A DNA stretch of 64,000 bases from a virus. The translations under genes were made by a program, and so were the position numbers. Below the pieces are notes generated by a model. The model did not search any database, was not told where the DNA came from, and worked only from the letters and a program-made list of their open reading frames with translations. The stretch is taken from the IMG/VR virus record IMGVR_UViG_3300008952_000004, positions 124,001-188,000 of that record, one strand, 5' to 3'. Positions 42,833 through 51,086 of this stretch are shown piece after piece. Every line of letters begins with the position of its first letter. The first letter of the stretch is position 1.

Positions 42833-43402
42833 ATGGCGATAAACAAGGGAAGATTAGAGGTAGTATGCGGTCCTATGTTTTCTGGCAAGTCGGAAGAACT
42901 GCTTAGGAGACTTAAAAGAGCACAAATAGCCAAGCAACCTTTCCAGCTATTTAAGCCATCGATCGATGATCGTTATTCGGAGACACATGTCGTTTCACAC
43001 TCTGGTATCGAAATGAAATGCAGAGTTATTGAAGATGCGGAAGAACTTTTGTCGGTACCTAGAGACGTCCAGATTGTGGGGATCGACGAATGTCAGTTTC
43101 TAGGAGACAATACATCCAAGATAATTGAGGCTCTTGTGACGGACGGCAAGCGTGTCATCGTTGCAGGGCTTGACATGGATTCGAACGGTATACCGTTTGA
43201 TCCAATGCCTGCTCTGTTAGCACGTGCTGAATCTGTCCTAAAAGTGGCTGCGGTGTGTGAGGTGTGTGGAGAGGACGCCACCCACACATACCGCCATAGT
43301 ACAGTAGATGTGGGAGACAATGTTAACATTGGTCCCTCTGTGTTAGTCGGGGCATCCGACCACTATGAAGCGAGATGTAGAAAACACTGGCAGAGATGGT
43401 GA
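42833..43402 (+). CDS. tdk: Thymidine kinase (type II TK1)
   Basis: A 189-residue enzyme phosphorylating thymidine to dTMP. Walker A GPMFSGKS (13-20), GIDECQF (Walker B/TK1 motif), a zinc-binding CEVCG...C loop, and the lasso region VGASDHYEARCR are clear. It complements the dUTPase, ribonucleotide reductase and ThyX-like gene in supplying thymidylate. Its end overlaps the next gene by 7 bases. Confidence 0.95.
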   Translation: MAINKGRLEVVCGPMFSGKSEELLRRLKRAQIAKQPFQLFKPSIDDRYSETHVVSHSGIEMKCRVIEDAEELLSVPRDVQIVGIDECQFLGDNTSKIIEALVTDGKRVIVAGLDMDSNGIPFDPMPALLARAESVLKVAAVCEVCGEDATHTYRHSTVDVGDNVNIGPSVLVGASDHYEARCRKHWQRW

Positions 43403-43614
43403 AAAGGGGTGACTTAATATTATTTAATGGCGGTAAGTCGGGAAACATACTTTCCGGATTGGTACTTAAAGTTGAAACGTTTCCTTCTGATTGGCAAGGT
43501 AGAGATAGTTCGACACAAGAATATGCCACGGTTCATTGGCAACAGACAGGAAAAACCACAATTATGCCAACTAATTATGAAGGTCTTCGAGTGCTGAGTG
43601 AAGCTCCGGTATGA
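43396..43614 (+). CDS. Small SH3/KOW-like protein (KVGD family)
   Basis: A 72-residue member: MVKRGDLILFNGG, SGLVLKVETF, LRVLSEAPV. Starts inside the tdk stop region. Confidence 0.7.
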   Translation: MVKRGDLILFNGGKSGNILSGLVLKVETFPSDWQGRDSSTQEYATVHWQQTGKTTIMPTNYEGLRVLSEAPV

Positions 43615-43650
43615 CCCCCAAAGGAAGCTTAAATGCTGGTGTAATTGATA

Positions 43651-43866
43651 ATGAGCAAGTTTAAGGTTGGTGATCTAGTGATGATCAAAAAAATGTATAG
43701 GGATTGCGGTCTGGATTGGAAGCCGAAACTTATAACCGCTGTATATGAAGACGATGACGGTTACCACTGGTATCGACTTCATACTGGTGTAGCCCATCCA
43801 GTTGCACACCATTGGGCGCAAGAATTTGAGTTAGGCTTGGTGACATCAAGCAAGGAGAAAAAATGA
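43651..43866 (+). CDS. Small SH3/KOW-like protein (KVGD family)
   Basis: A 71-residue member: MSKFKVGDLVMIKKMYRD and FELGLVTSSKEKK. Two upstream in-frame starts exist at 43645 and nearby. It overlaps the M15 peptidase by ATGA. Confidence 0.7.
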   Translation: MSKFKVGDLVMIKKMYRDCGLDWKPKLITAVYEDDDGYHWYRLHTGVAHPVAHHWAQEFELGLVTSSKEKK

Positions 43867-44264
43867 AATTAACAGAGAACTTTTCCCTTTGGGAATTTAA
43901 ATGTAGAGACGGCACATCGGTGCCAGATGAGTGTATGGATAACGTACAAAAACTAGCGGATAACCTGCAAATTTTAAGAGATCTAATTGGCAAACCAATT
44001 CGTGTAATATCGGGCTATCGTTCACCAAAATACAATCGCCGCATCGGCGGAGCACGAAAAAGCCAGCACATGAAAGCCAAAGCGGCTGATATTAAGATTA
44101 AAGGAATGAGTCCGAAAGAGGTGAAAGACTTGATTGAAAGTCTTATCAAGCAGGGTAAGATGCACAAGGGCGGCATTGGGCTGTATAAAACCTTTACGCA
44201 CTATGATATTCGCGGACGAAATACGCGCTGGTATGGTAAGGGGGTTAAGGATGACCGTCCATAA
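43863..44264 (+). CDS. Peptidase M15-type peptidoglycan endopeptidase
   Basis: A 133-residue enzyme with the M15/D-alanyl-D-alanine carboxypeptidase pattern: SGYRSPKYN, SQHMKAKAADI (His...Asp zinc ligands) and THYDIRG (third His). It cleaves peptide links of peptidoglycan, complementing the GH25 glycosidase. It could act in lysis or in the tail. Confidence 0.88.
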   Translation: MKLTENFSLWEFKCRDGTSVPDECMDNVQKLADNLQILRDLIGKPIRVISGYRSPKYNRRIGGARKSQHMKAKAADIKIKGMSPKEVKDLIESLIKQGKMHKGGIGLYKTFTHYDIRGRNTRWYGKGVKDDRP

Positions 44265-45144
44265 GCTTATATTTATATTTTTTCTGTGTATTGGCGCGAC
44301 AGCAAGCCACGCAGCGGGTGTCACAACAGACCCCGGTACCTATAGTACAACAATTAAGAGAGTTAAAGCCTTTGTTTCAAGTGAGTCTAATCTTGAAGCA
44401 TGGGTTTTCCAGTCCAAACATAATGGCTGGCGAGATATGCAACATAAAAATAAAAGAAGGGATAATGTTTTATTTTTACCAAAAGAGATCAACGCTCTCA
44501 ATGATAACGATATTACTTTGGTTGTTTGGTATCACGGACTCGGCGGTTTCAAGGAAAGCACCTTCAGGCGCAGTTGGTCACAGGCTAGAGAGGTGATGGC
44601 AGAGACGGAACATATCGTCGCACTGGTAGTGCCAGAAATGCCTTGGTCGGTCAATACAAAGACGCCTAGGGGCAGACAGGGAAGAATCTGGAGAGGTGTT
44701 GGAGAGGCTGGAGGCTTTATTAAAAACACTTTAAAAATATTAAGTAATGTTTCTGGGTTTGGCGGGAGAGTGAATATAATTGTGGTTGGGCATTCTGCCG
44801 GAGGATCTGCAATTGCCTCGGCATCAACAGAAGGTAGCATATGTGAGCTTGTACCAAACATTATAACTACTGTTGTTTGGTCAGACGCCTCATACGGTAA
44901 TTGGTTATTAAGAGCACATAATGGCTGCTTGGGAAAGCAGGCAAAGCTGGAGAACGTTGATATTAAGGTCGTGGTGAGAGAGTGGGATACACCACATAAA
45001 AAAGCAACTCGCTTTTTTAAACGGAAAGCACGCAGAGAGATATACGATTATCTGGTCCTTCCGCGAAGGAAATACACACATACTGGAATAGGAAACAATG
45101 TGTTGCTAATATTACTTAGCGAACTTTTCCCACCTGGGTGTTAA
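44251..45144 (+). CDS. Secreted alpha/beta hydrolase
   Basis: A 297-residue protein with an N-terminal signal peptide (MTVHKLIFIFFLCIGATASHA/A). The body has an oxyanion-type WYHGLGG and the nucleophile elbow GHSAGG near 190. It belongs to the alpha/beta hydrolase fold; esterase or lipase activity is plausible. The open frame extends upstream to 44134, but ATG 44251 gives a clean signal peptide and a 14-base overlap with the M15 gene. Confidence 0.8.
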   Translation: MTVHKLIFIFFLCIGATASHAAGVTTDPGTYSTTIKRVKAFVSSESNLEAWVFQSKHNGWRDMQHKNKRRDNVLFLPKEINALNDNDITLVVWYHGLGGFKESTFRRSWSQAREVMAETEHIVALVVPEMPWSVNTKTPRGRQGRIWRGVGEAGGFIKNTLKILSNVSGFGGRVNIIVVGHSAGGSAIASASTEGSICELVPNIITTVVWSDASYGNWLLRAHNGCLGKQAKLENVDIKVVVREWDTPHKKATRFFKRKARREIYDYLVLPRRKYTHTGIGNNVLLILLSELFPPGC

Positions 45145-45145
45145 T

Positions 45146-45556
45146 ATGAAAGAATTATTATTTATTGCAATACTAATAATATCATTCGCTCCAGCGTTAT
45201 TTGAGGCGCCCCACGACGCTCGCGCAGAGACAAGCAAGAGCGATCCGTACAATATTACTAGATACCTACATTACCCTGAAGGCGTTAAAAAAAGAGTAAT
45301 TGCGATTATTAAATTTGAGCCACGTGGTGAGTGGAAGTGGAACAAGAACTATCCATTTAAGTTTAAATTAAGTGAAGACACTCAGCATAAATTACTTGAA
45401 AAATATGTTGAATATAGTCAGAGAGGTGAGAAGAAGATTATAGTATCGCTGCACATTGAGTTGAACGGAGAGCTTCAACCGCTGACAGTTCTTGCATCTT
45501 GGGGGCTATGCACCCCATCGACATGTCGGGTTTATAAAAAAGAAATTAAATTTTAA
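45146..45556 (+). CDS. Secreted hypothetical protein
   Basis: A 136-residue protein with a signal peptide (MKELLFIAILIISFAPALFEA). The rest is strand-rich with two cysteines (LCTPSTC) near the end. It follows the hydrolase by 1 base and may be its partner. Confidence 0.7.
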   Translation: MKELLFIAILIISFAPALFEAPHDARAETSKSDPYNITRYLHYPEGVKKRVIAIIKFEPRGEWKWNKNYPFKFKLSEDTQHKLLEKYVEYSQRGEKKIIVSLHIELNGELQPLTVLASWGLCTPSTCRVYKKEIKF

Positions 45557-45564
45557 GAATTCCC

Positions 45565-45593
45565 TTGACAGTTAGCCGAATATATGTTTTAAT
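45565..45593 (+). promoter_or_regulatory. Sigma70-type promoter with extended -10
   Basis: TTGACA (45565-45570), 17-base spacer, TTTAAT (45588-45593) preceded by TGT, then GGATATGTAAC. Drives the GWSYW and nuclease/methyltransferase unit. Confidence 0.85.
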
Positions 45594-45620
45594 GGATATG
45601 TAACAAAAAAGGTTAGTGTA

Positions 45621-45902
45621 ATGCTTCTTCAATTTTCAGATTATGAATTTGTACCAGATGATTCTGGTCGTGATTTACACGGAGATTTACTTGTGCCTAT
45701 CTCTGCGCTATCGTCAGAACATGTACCGTGGCTTCTTGAGGTTCAGTACCCAGAAGGTTTAGTTGGTCGCTTTAAGTTGGCAGGGCGTACTTTTATTGAC
45801 CGTCAATTTTTAGGTTGGTCTTATTGGGATGAGGATGACGACGGTGATGCCTGTGTTAATTTAATTCTTAAACCGTCGTTTCCATCTTTTTCAGGAGATT
45901 AG
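45621..45902 (+). CDS. GWSYW-family small protein
   Basis: A 93-residue acidic protein, paralogous to 36741: LLQFSDYEFVPDDSG, DLLVPISALSS, FLGWSYWDEDD, CVNLILK. Function unknown. It heads the operon with the nuclease cassette. Confidence 0.75.
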   Translation: MLLQFSDYEFVPDDSGRDLHGDLLVPISALSSEHVPWLLEVQYPEGLVGRFKLAGRTFIDRQFLGWSYWDEDDDGDACVNLILKPSFPSFSGD

Positions 45903-45913
45903 AGGAGAAAATT

Positions 45914-46405
45914 ATGTCACCAGAACAAGAATATCTTTCACTTTATAAAGCCATGGCTCAACTTTGTGAGAAGCAGGGCTGGGGCGATCCCTTTAGTTAC
46001 GCGAGATCGAAGGAAATCCTTGCCGCAATCGCACTCGGACACAGCGTTGCTGATACTTTCAGTGGCGCGGATGCGTTTGACGAGAACGGAAAGCCTTGTG
46101 AGTATAAATCAACAACCGGCAAATCTTGCAAGGGCGCATACACAGGCGTTTCAGTACAAGAGAATTGGGAAGCGCAAGAGAAATATCTGGTTGAAAAGAA
46201 GATTAAGCCTTATCAACATTTTTACAATCGTTTCGAAAATGGTCAACTCGTCGAGGCGTGGACCATCCCCGGCAACGTGGTGCACGATCTTCTGCTTCCA
46301 AAGTTCAAGAAGAAGTTCAGCACAGTGCTCACTAAGAAAGATCCGCGCTTAAGCGCAAATATTACAAATACAGAAATCAAGAAATATGGAAAACAGGTGA
46401 TTTAA
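45914..46405 (+). CDS. PD-(D/E)XK restriction-endonuclease-like protein
   Basis: A 163-residue protein. GADAFDENGKPCEYKST gives Asp53 and Glu63-Tyr-Lys65, the catalytic pattern D-x(9)-E-x-K of PD-(D/E)XK nucleases. The N-terminal helices (KAMAQLCEKQ...KEILAAIALGH) fit small type II restriction enzymes. It shares an operon with a DUF262-HNH protein and a methyltransferase. A DNA-cutting role is inferred from the motif. Confidence 0.7.
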   Translation: MSPEQEYLSLYKAMAQLCEKQGWGDPFSYARSKEILAAIALGHSVADTFSGADAFDENGKPCEYKSTTGKSCKGAYTGVSVQENWEAQEKYLVEKKIKPYQHFYNRFENGQLVEAWTIPGNVVHDLLLPKFKKKFSTVLTKKDPRLSANITNTEIKKYGKQVI

Positions 46406-47806
46406 ATGCAATTAACTGATAAATATGATGCCATAGAAGATAAGAAAAATCTTTTTATGCTCCAAAAGATGTACGAGAAGACCAAACTAGATGGAGCATT
46501 CCAGCGCTGGGGAGGAAAGGATAGAGGATCGGGCTGGACCAACTCTCAAGGCATTGCCTACATTCAAAACTTTCTTCAGGGCGGAACGTTTAATTATATT
46601 ATCAACGTCTCTGTGCCGGATGCACTGCGATATGCTCATGAGATAAGAGAACAACAGTCAATAAAATACTTCACCCAACTCACCACCGAAGGTGTGGAAT
46701 ATGTTAGCGTTGACGGCAACAACAGCGCGAGTTATCTTTGTGGGTTTATTGACGACGACCAAAGCATTAAAATCCGCTCTGACAAGCGCTCAAACCCTGT
46801 TTCCTTTTCAGGTTTGAGTGAGGAACTTCAGCAGGATATCAAGTATACAGAAAAAATGCGAGTGGTGGTCCTTCGAAGGATTACTGTACAGGAAATGTGT
46901 GTGTTGTTTAGAGCGCTCAACACATCGACACAACTCAACCACCAAGAATACCGCCAAGCCCGCTGGTCACCGTTGTCGAAATACATTCGCGACAAGGGCG
47001 ACGAAATGAGAGAGTTTTTCCTTAACTTTAATACAAATCGCGAAATGGATCTTGATACGAGGGGTCATGAAGAAAAGTTGGCGGCATATGCCCTTAAGGT
47101 CGAAAAGAGCGGGGAGCCGAACAAAAAGGGTCTAGATGCTTTTTACGAGAACACTAGCGAGCTTTCACAACGTGCGCGGAAGACCATAGAAACCGTCTTG
47201 GACAATGCCAAAGCTATTAGCAAAGACCAAGGGGCACTTCAGAAAAAGCTGCCCGTTGGCGTTATCCATACTCTTTTTGATGTAATCCAAATCGCATGCG
47301 TCGATGAGCCCTTTAAAATTGTAGACCCCGTAGGGTTTCTAAGATGGTTTCTCGATAAGGATGGGGCTTTTAAAGCAGCAGCAGCCCAACTCCCTGATGA
47401 CGAAGAGGTAAAACAGAAAAGGTCCTACACCTATTGGCAAAAGTTTTATAGCAAATCGGCTTACTATGAGAACATTCGAAAGCTTTTCAAAACTAGTTTT
47501 CTAGAGGAGGTGGAGGATCTTTGCAATGACGGCACACTTAAGTATGTGAGGGGTCCGAAGGATAGCTTCTCTTGGGCTGATAAACTTGAGCTTTTCGAAA
47601 AGCAAAATGCAGAAACTCGCGAGGGCGACAAGATCAGCATGCTAGATTTGTATTTGGGCAAGTATGAAGCAGATCACGTCAAGTCTGTGGCTGACGGTGG
47701 CGCCACTGTAATAGAAAATGGAGAGTTGATGGAAAGGTCAAAAAATCGAAGCAAGGGTGCTAAAAGCAATGAGCCACACTTTGAATTCCAAAAAGAGACA
47801 GGTTGA
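46406..47806 (+). CDS. DUF262-HNH (GmrSD-like) protein
   Basis: A 466-residue protein. The N-terminal half shows DUF262 (ParB/GmrS-like) landmarks: DGAFQRW, VSVDGNNSASYLCGFI (in place of DGQQRLTTL) and RITVQEMCVLFRALNTSTQLNHQE. The C-terminus has an HNH nuclease motif (YEADHVKSVADGG...ENGELMERSKNRSKG). GmrSD proteins are modification-dependent restriction enzymes. It lies directly after the PD-(D/E)XK gene with no gap. Confidence 0.8.
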   Translation: MQLTDKYDAIEDKKNLFMLQKMYEKTKLDGAFQRWGGKDRGSGWTNSQGIAYIQNFLQGGTFNYIINVSVPDALRYAHEIREQQSIKYFTQLTTEGVEYVSVDGNNSASYLCGFIDDDQSIKIRSDKRSNPVSFSGLSEELQQDIKYTEKMRVVVLRRITVQEMCVLFRALNTSTQLNHQEYRQARWSPLSKYIRDKGDEMREFFLNFNTNREMDLDTRGHEEKLAAYALKVEKSGEPNKKGLDAFYENTSELSQRARKTIETVLDNAKAISKDQGALQKKLPVGVIHTLFDVIQIACVDEPFKIVDPVGFLRWFLDKDGAFKAAAAQLPDDEEVKQKRSYTYWQKFYSKSAYYENIRKLFKTSFLEEVEDLCNDGTLKYVRGPKDSFSWADKLELFEKQNAETREGDKISMLDLYLGKYEADHVKSVADGGATVIENGELMERSKNRSKGAKSNEPHFEFQKETG

Positions 47807-48749
47807 TATAGTGGACAATATTAGAATCTTTCATAAAGAAGGGCTTGAGTTCTTATCCGAAATACGCGATGAGTCAATTGACTTAATATTGACAGATCCA
47901 CCTTACATCACATCCAGAGAAACTGGTATGGACAAGTGGGTCGATCATGTTGCAAAGCAAGACGCCGGTTCTGCTGATATCAAAACAGAGGAAGACTGGA
48001 ATAGATATAAAACTCCGGAGCAGTGGGGCGCTTGGTTCGAAACCGGCAATGTGCCGGAGAACAAAAGAGAGAAAAAGCTAGAGGAGCTTAAACAAAATTA
48101 TATAAAATATGGCAGCATTTACGGAAAGAAATATGCTGTCAAGACAGATTACGGAAAATGGGACTCTGAGTTCACAATGGAACAATTGCAACTCTTTGTT
48201 AATCACTTTTACCGTATACTTCGCAACGGTGGGACATGTATTATATTCTTTGACCTTTGGAAGATTTCGCACCTTAAAGAACAATTGGAGTCTGTCAAGT
48301 TCAAGCAGTTGAGATTTATCGAATGGATTAAAACAAACCCTCAACCGGTTAACAGCGGCATCAACTATCTTACAAATTGTCGTGAGATTGCACTACTAGC
48401 TATTAAAAAGAGCAAGCCCACATTCAACAGTAAGTATGATAAAGGTATCTATGAGTATCCTATCTATGGGGGTAAAGATCGATTTCACCCAACGCAAAAG
48501 AGCTTGCCGTTGTTTGAGGAACTAATTCTTAAGCACTCTAACGAGGGTGATGTTGTTCTGGACTGCTTCTTAGGTTCTGGCACTACGGCTGTCGCAGCGT
48601 TGGCTACAGGAAGAAAGTTTATCGGATGCGAATTAGACGAAGGTTACTTCCAAAAGGCGCACGCGAGGATAGCAGAGGCAGAACATCATGAAAGAATTAA
48701 TAATTCCAAAGAAAAAACTGGTTCGATTATAAAAGAGGAGATAATATAA
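47769..48749 (+). CDS. DNA N6-adenine / N4-cytosine methyltransferase
   Basis: About 326 residues. Motif IV DPPY lies near the start (SIDLILTDPPYITSRE), an unusual insert of about 80 residues follows, then GTCIIFFDLWKI, and the SAM motif FLGSGTTAVAALATGRKFIGCE near the end. This order marks the beta class. The start is uncertain: ATG 47769 overlaps the previous gene, and GTG 47811 is a good alternative. It may protect phage DNA from the linked nucleases. Confidence 0.9.
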   Translation: MSHTLNSKKRQVDIVDNIRIFHKEGLEFLSEIRDESIDLILTDPPYITSRETGMDKWVDHVAKQDAGSADIKTEEDWNRYKTPEQWGAWFETGNVPENKREKKLEELKQNYIKYGSIYGKKYAVKTDYGKWDSEFTMEQLQLFVNHFYRILRNGGTCIIFFDLWKISHLKEQLESVKFKQLRFIEWIKTNPQPVNSGINYLTNCREIALLAIKKSKPTFNSKYDKGIYEYPIYGGKDRFHPTQKSLPLFEELILKHSNEGDVVLDCFLGSGTTAVAALATGRKFIGCELDEGYFQKAHARIAEAEHHERINNSKEKTGSIIKEEII

Positions 48750-48866
48750 ATGTTAGTACATTATGTAACAGTGGCTTTAGTTTCTTTTACCGTTACGCTA
48801 GTGGGTTGCTATCTGGCTGAGCGTTGGATCTTGAGTCGCACAAACAAAAAAAATGAAAAGCGGTGA
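48750..48866 (+). CDS. 38-residue membrane protein
   Basis: A short frame with AAGAGGAG upstream: MLVHYVTVALVSFTVTLVGC and a basic tail. It overlaps the next gene by GTGA and ends the methyltransferase unit. Confidence 0.6.
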   Translation: MLVHYVTVALVSFTVTLVGCYLAERWILSRTNKKNEKR

Positions 48867-49090
48867 TAAAATATGTCTTTGAGCGAGCATCGGCAGTTGT
48901 GGAGGCGCTAGATAATCTTGCACCGAAGACGGGACCATTTATAAAAAAGAATTTTGCTCAGGTAGATGAATTAAAAACATTTCGCGAAAAATTTTGTCAA
49001 TCATCATTGATAATCGCTTCTTTTCTGAGAGCGTGGCATCAAGAATATTACAAAATAGTTTATATGCGAGAAGAAAATAATCAATATTAA
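48863..49090 (+). CDS. Hypothetical protein
   Basis: A 75-residue helical protein from GTG overlapping the TGA of the previous gene (MIKYVFERASAVVEALDNLA). No domain recognised. Confidence 0.6.
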   Translation: MIKYVFERASAVVEALDNLAPKTGPFIKKNFAQVDELKTFREKFCQSSLIIASFLRAWHQEYYKIVYMREENNQY

Positions 49091-49109
49091 CTAAATAAAG
49101 GTGAAGAGT

Positions 49110-49394
49110 ATGCTTAACAGCACTATGAAAGAAGATAAATATAACCCAAATAAGAAGAGAAAGCGCCGTCGTCGCATCCCGATTGCGATTGAAGAAAAGC
49201 TCGTCGAGCTAGACATTCGAGGGAAGATCAGGGAGCTTTCGTATAATCCAGAATTGCTTAGTGAAAATGATAAACACGCACTTACAATAATTCGTCAAAA
49301 CTTGGGAATCCATGGGCGGATTGATTTAACAGCTATCAAAGACATTCAGGTGATATTCAAGCGTTACGAGAAGACCAAGAAGAAAGAGTGTTAA
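49110..49394 (+). CDS. Basic hypothetical protein
   Basis: A 94-residue protein with a very basic N-terminus (NKKRKRRRRIPIAIEEKL), likely binding nucleic acid. ATG 49110 follows AAGGTGAAGAG; GTG 49101 is possible. Confidence 0.6.
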   Translation: MLNSTMKEDKYNPNKKRKRRRRIPIAIEEKLVELDIRGKIRELSYNPELLSENDKHALTIIRQNLGIHGRIDLTAIKDIQVIFKRYEKTKKKEC

Positions 49395-49510
49395 TCTACG
49401 ATAGAGAGACATACGAAGAGCACAAGGGAGCCGCGCTGTGGCTCGCGGGAATAATTATAAGCATACCTAAGCGATTACTTAATCTTTTACGACGGGTATT
49501 TCTTGGGTGA
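49388..49510 (+). CDS. Possible 40-residue membrane peptide
   Basis: A frame from GTG overlapping the previous stop: MLIYDRETYEEHKGAALWLA then GIIISIPKRLLNLLRR, an amphipathic or membrane segment. It overlaps the 3' end of the minus-strand gene, so only one may be real. Confidence 0.4.
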   Translation: MLIYDRETYEEHKGAALWLAGIIISIPKRLLNLLRRVFLG

Positions 49511-49772
49511 TTTCGAGATCGCAGTCGGAGTTAACGTATACTTGGTGCATGCGTGGTATCAACATCGTCTCGATCTTCTTGCTTTGTAATTCAATTTCGC
49601 TTGTGATGGCTGCTTGTACTTCAGGCAGCACCTCTTCGATGTCTTTAACTTTGCGTAAGGCATAGTTTGCACGTTGTTTCGTTCCTTCGATGAGAATTGT
49701 TATGATTACACCAAGAGAGAAGCCAAAAGCAAAGAGCCCAATCGCAATCACTGCCGTTAAGAAGGTATCCAT
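49479..49772 (-). CDS. Membrane-anchored coiled-coil protein (only minus-strand gene)
   Basis: A 97-residue protein on the minus strand: MDTFLTAVIAIGLFAFGFSL and GVIITILIEGTKQRANYALR, then a helix ending in a strand-like tail. It fills a stretch with no plus-strand gene beyond 49510. No strong RBS is seen before its start, so confidence is moderate. Confidence 0.5.
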   Translation of the reverse strand: MDTFLTAVIAIGLFAFGFSLGVIITILIEGTKQRANYALRKVKDIEEVLPEVQAAITSEIELQSKKIETMLIPRMHQVYVNSDCDLEITQEIPVVKD

Positions 49773-49803
49773 AATATAACTATGGTAAAGGAACAGAAAA
49801 ATG

Positions 49804-49833
49804 TTGAACAAAAGCGTTAAAACGTGTTTTAAT
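49804..49833 (+). promoter_or_regulatory. Possible promoter with inverted repeat for clpP
   Basis: TTGAAC (49804-49809), 18-base spacer, TTTAAT (49828-49833). Overlapping it, TTAAAA (49817-49822) and TTTTAA (49827-49832) form a perfect inverted repeat that could be an operator. Confidence 0.45.
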
Positions 49834-49865
49834 AATCATTATAGAATGAAAGGAGCATAATACAT

Positions 49866-50486
49866 ATGTCATACTACCCACCCACGGTGATTGAGAAGAC
49901 AAAAGACGGCGAAAGAAGTTACGATATCTATTCAAGACTTTTAAAAGACCGGATTGTTTTCTTGGGTACGCCGGTTGATAACAACGTTGCGAACTCAATC
50001 ATCGCACAGATGCTTTTCTTGGAGGAAAGTGATCCGGAAAAGGATATTTTATTTTATATTAATTCGCCCGGTGGCTCTGTGACGGCTGGGCTGGCTATTT
50101 TGGATACGATGAATTTCGTGCGCCCGGATGTTGCAACGGTGTGCATCGGGCAGGCAGCATCGATGGGCGCGCTCTTGTTGTGCTCGGGTGCTAAAGGCAA
50201 AAGGGTAATATTACCAAATGCCCGCGTGCTGATTCACCAACCTTTGGGTGGTGCTCAAGGGCAAGCTAGTGACATTGAAATTCAAGCCAATGAGATATTG
50301 CGAATGAAAAAGCGCTTGAATGAAATTATGTCCAAGGCGACTGGGCAACCAATTAAGAAAATTAAACTGGACACTGACCGTGACTATATTATGGAAGCGG
50401 AACAGGCGGTTGAATATGGCTTGGTTGATAAGGTTGTAGAGAACAATCATCGACCTGTGAACAATGAAGAAGATGAAGATCGGTGA
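49866..50486 (+). CDS. clpP: ClpP protease (canonical)
   Basis: A 206-residue serine protease with the full triad pattern: [11 protein letters not shown] (Ser), [12 protein letters not shown] (His) and [20 protein letters not shown] (Asp). It would pair with ClpX at 40339. A strong AAAGGAG precedes its ATG. Its C-terminal codons (EDEDR then TGA) form the 14-base seam with the next KVGD gene. Confidence 0.95.
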   Translation: MSYYPPTVIEKTKDGERSYDIYSRLLKDRIVFLGTPVDNNVANSIIAQMLFLEESDPEKDILFYINSPGGSVTAGLAILDTMNFVRPDVATVCIGQAASMGALLLCSGAKGKRVILPNARVLIHQPLGGAQGQASDIEIQANEILRMKKRLNEIMSKATGQPIKKIKLDTDRDYIMEAEQAVEYGLVDKVVENNHRPVNNEEDEDR

Positions 50487-50661
50487 TTTAGTAAGAATAA
50501 AGATTTATGACAGCAAGCCGATCGGTGTGATTATCGATGTAAGGTTGTCCACTAGGTGGAAAGCTTTATATAACGTGAGCATACCAGCGGCTAGCTGGCA
50601 TCAATCTTACGCAATTCTGACCAAAGATCAATTAGAACTGCTTAGCGAGGCAAAAAAATGA
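50473..50661 (+). CDS. Small SH3/KOW-like protein (KVGD family)
   Basis: A 62-residue member: [20 protein letters not shown] and [12 protein letters not shown] 50473 sits 14 bases before the clpP stop, the same overlap as within the arrays; ATG 50464 is possible. Confidence 0.75.
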   Translation: MKIGDLVRIKIYDSKPIGVIIDVRLSTRWKALYNVSIPAASWHQSYAILTKDQLELLSEAKK

Positions 50662-50726
50662 TAGGCTTAATTTGTATGGCAGCAATTGTTGCTTGTCTTA
50701 TCATATGGTGGGGTGACAAGAAGTGA
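50658..50726 (+). CDS. 22-residue membrane microprotein
   Basis: An ATG overlapping the preceding TGA begins [20 protein letters not shown] then KK, a near-complete membrane segment. Its TGA overlaps the GTG of the next gene. Double coupling supports translation. Confidence 0.5.
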   Translation: MIGLICMAAIVACLIIWWGDKK

Positions 50727-50932
50727 AGGTGGGTGATCTAATAGCACCACATTATCCCGACGAGCACGACGTCGCTTATTCAACACTTGCAATGGTTGTT
50801 GAGATGGTGCCAGAGTGTCACAGTGCAAAAGGGCATCCAAATGAGGCAATAAAGATTATATGGTGCAATGACCCTTACAGAAAGAAATCCTCTCTTAAGA
50901 GTCTTTGGATGGTGGTAAGTGAAGCAAGGTGA
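50723..50932 (+). CDS. Small SH3/KOW-like protein (KVGD family)
   Basis: A 69-residue member: MKVGDLIAPHYPDE, AMVVEMVPE, LWMVVSEAR. GTG start. It overlaps the next member by 14 bases. Confidence 0.75.
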   Translation: MKVGDLIAPHYPDEHDVAYSTLAMVVEMVPECHSAKGHPNEAIKIIWCNDPYRKKSSLKSLWMVVSEAR

Positions 50933-51086
50933 TAAAATTAAAGCCACGTGGTCAGACGGTCTGGTATTGATTGGGCATTATGTCGGGATTGATCGAGGAT
51001 ATATCATTCTTATGGATAAAGGTGGGAAAAAGATTGCTTGCAACCAAGACTCTGTAACCTTTGAGGTAATAAGTGAAGGTCGGTGA
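50919..51086 (+). CDS. Small SH3/KOW-like protein (KVGD family)
   Basis: A 55-residue member from GTG 50919: MKQGDKIKATWSDGLVLIGH and FEVISEGR. Short, but both ends join neighbours through 14-base seams. Confidence 0.7.
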   Translation: MKQGDKIKATWSDGLVLIGHYVGIDRGYIILMDKGGKKIACNQDSVTFEVISEGR

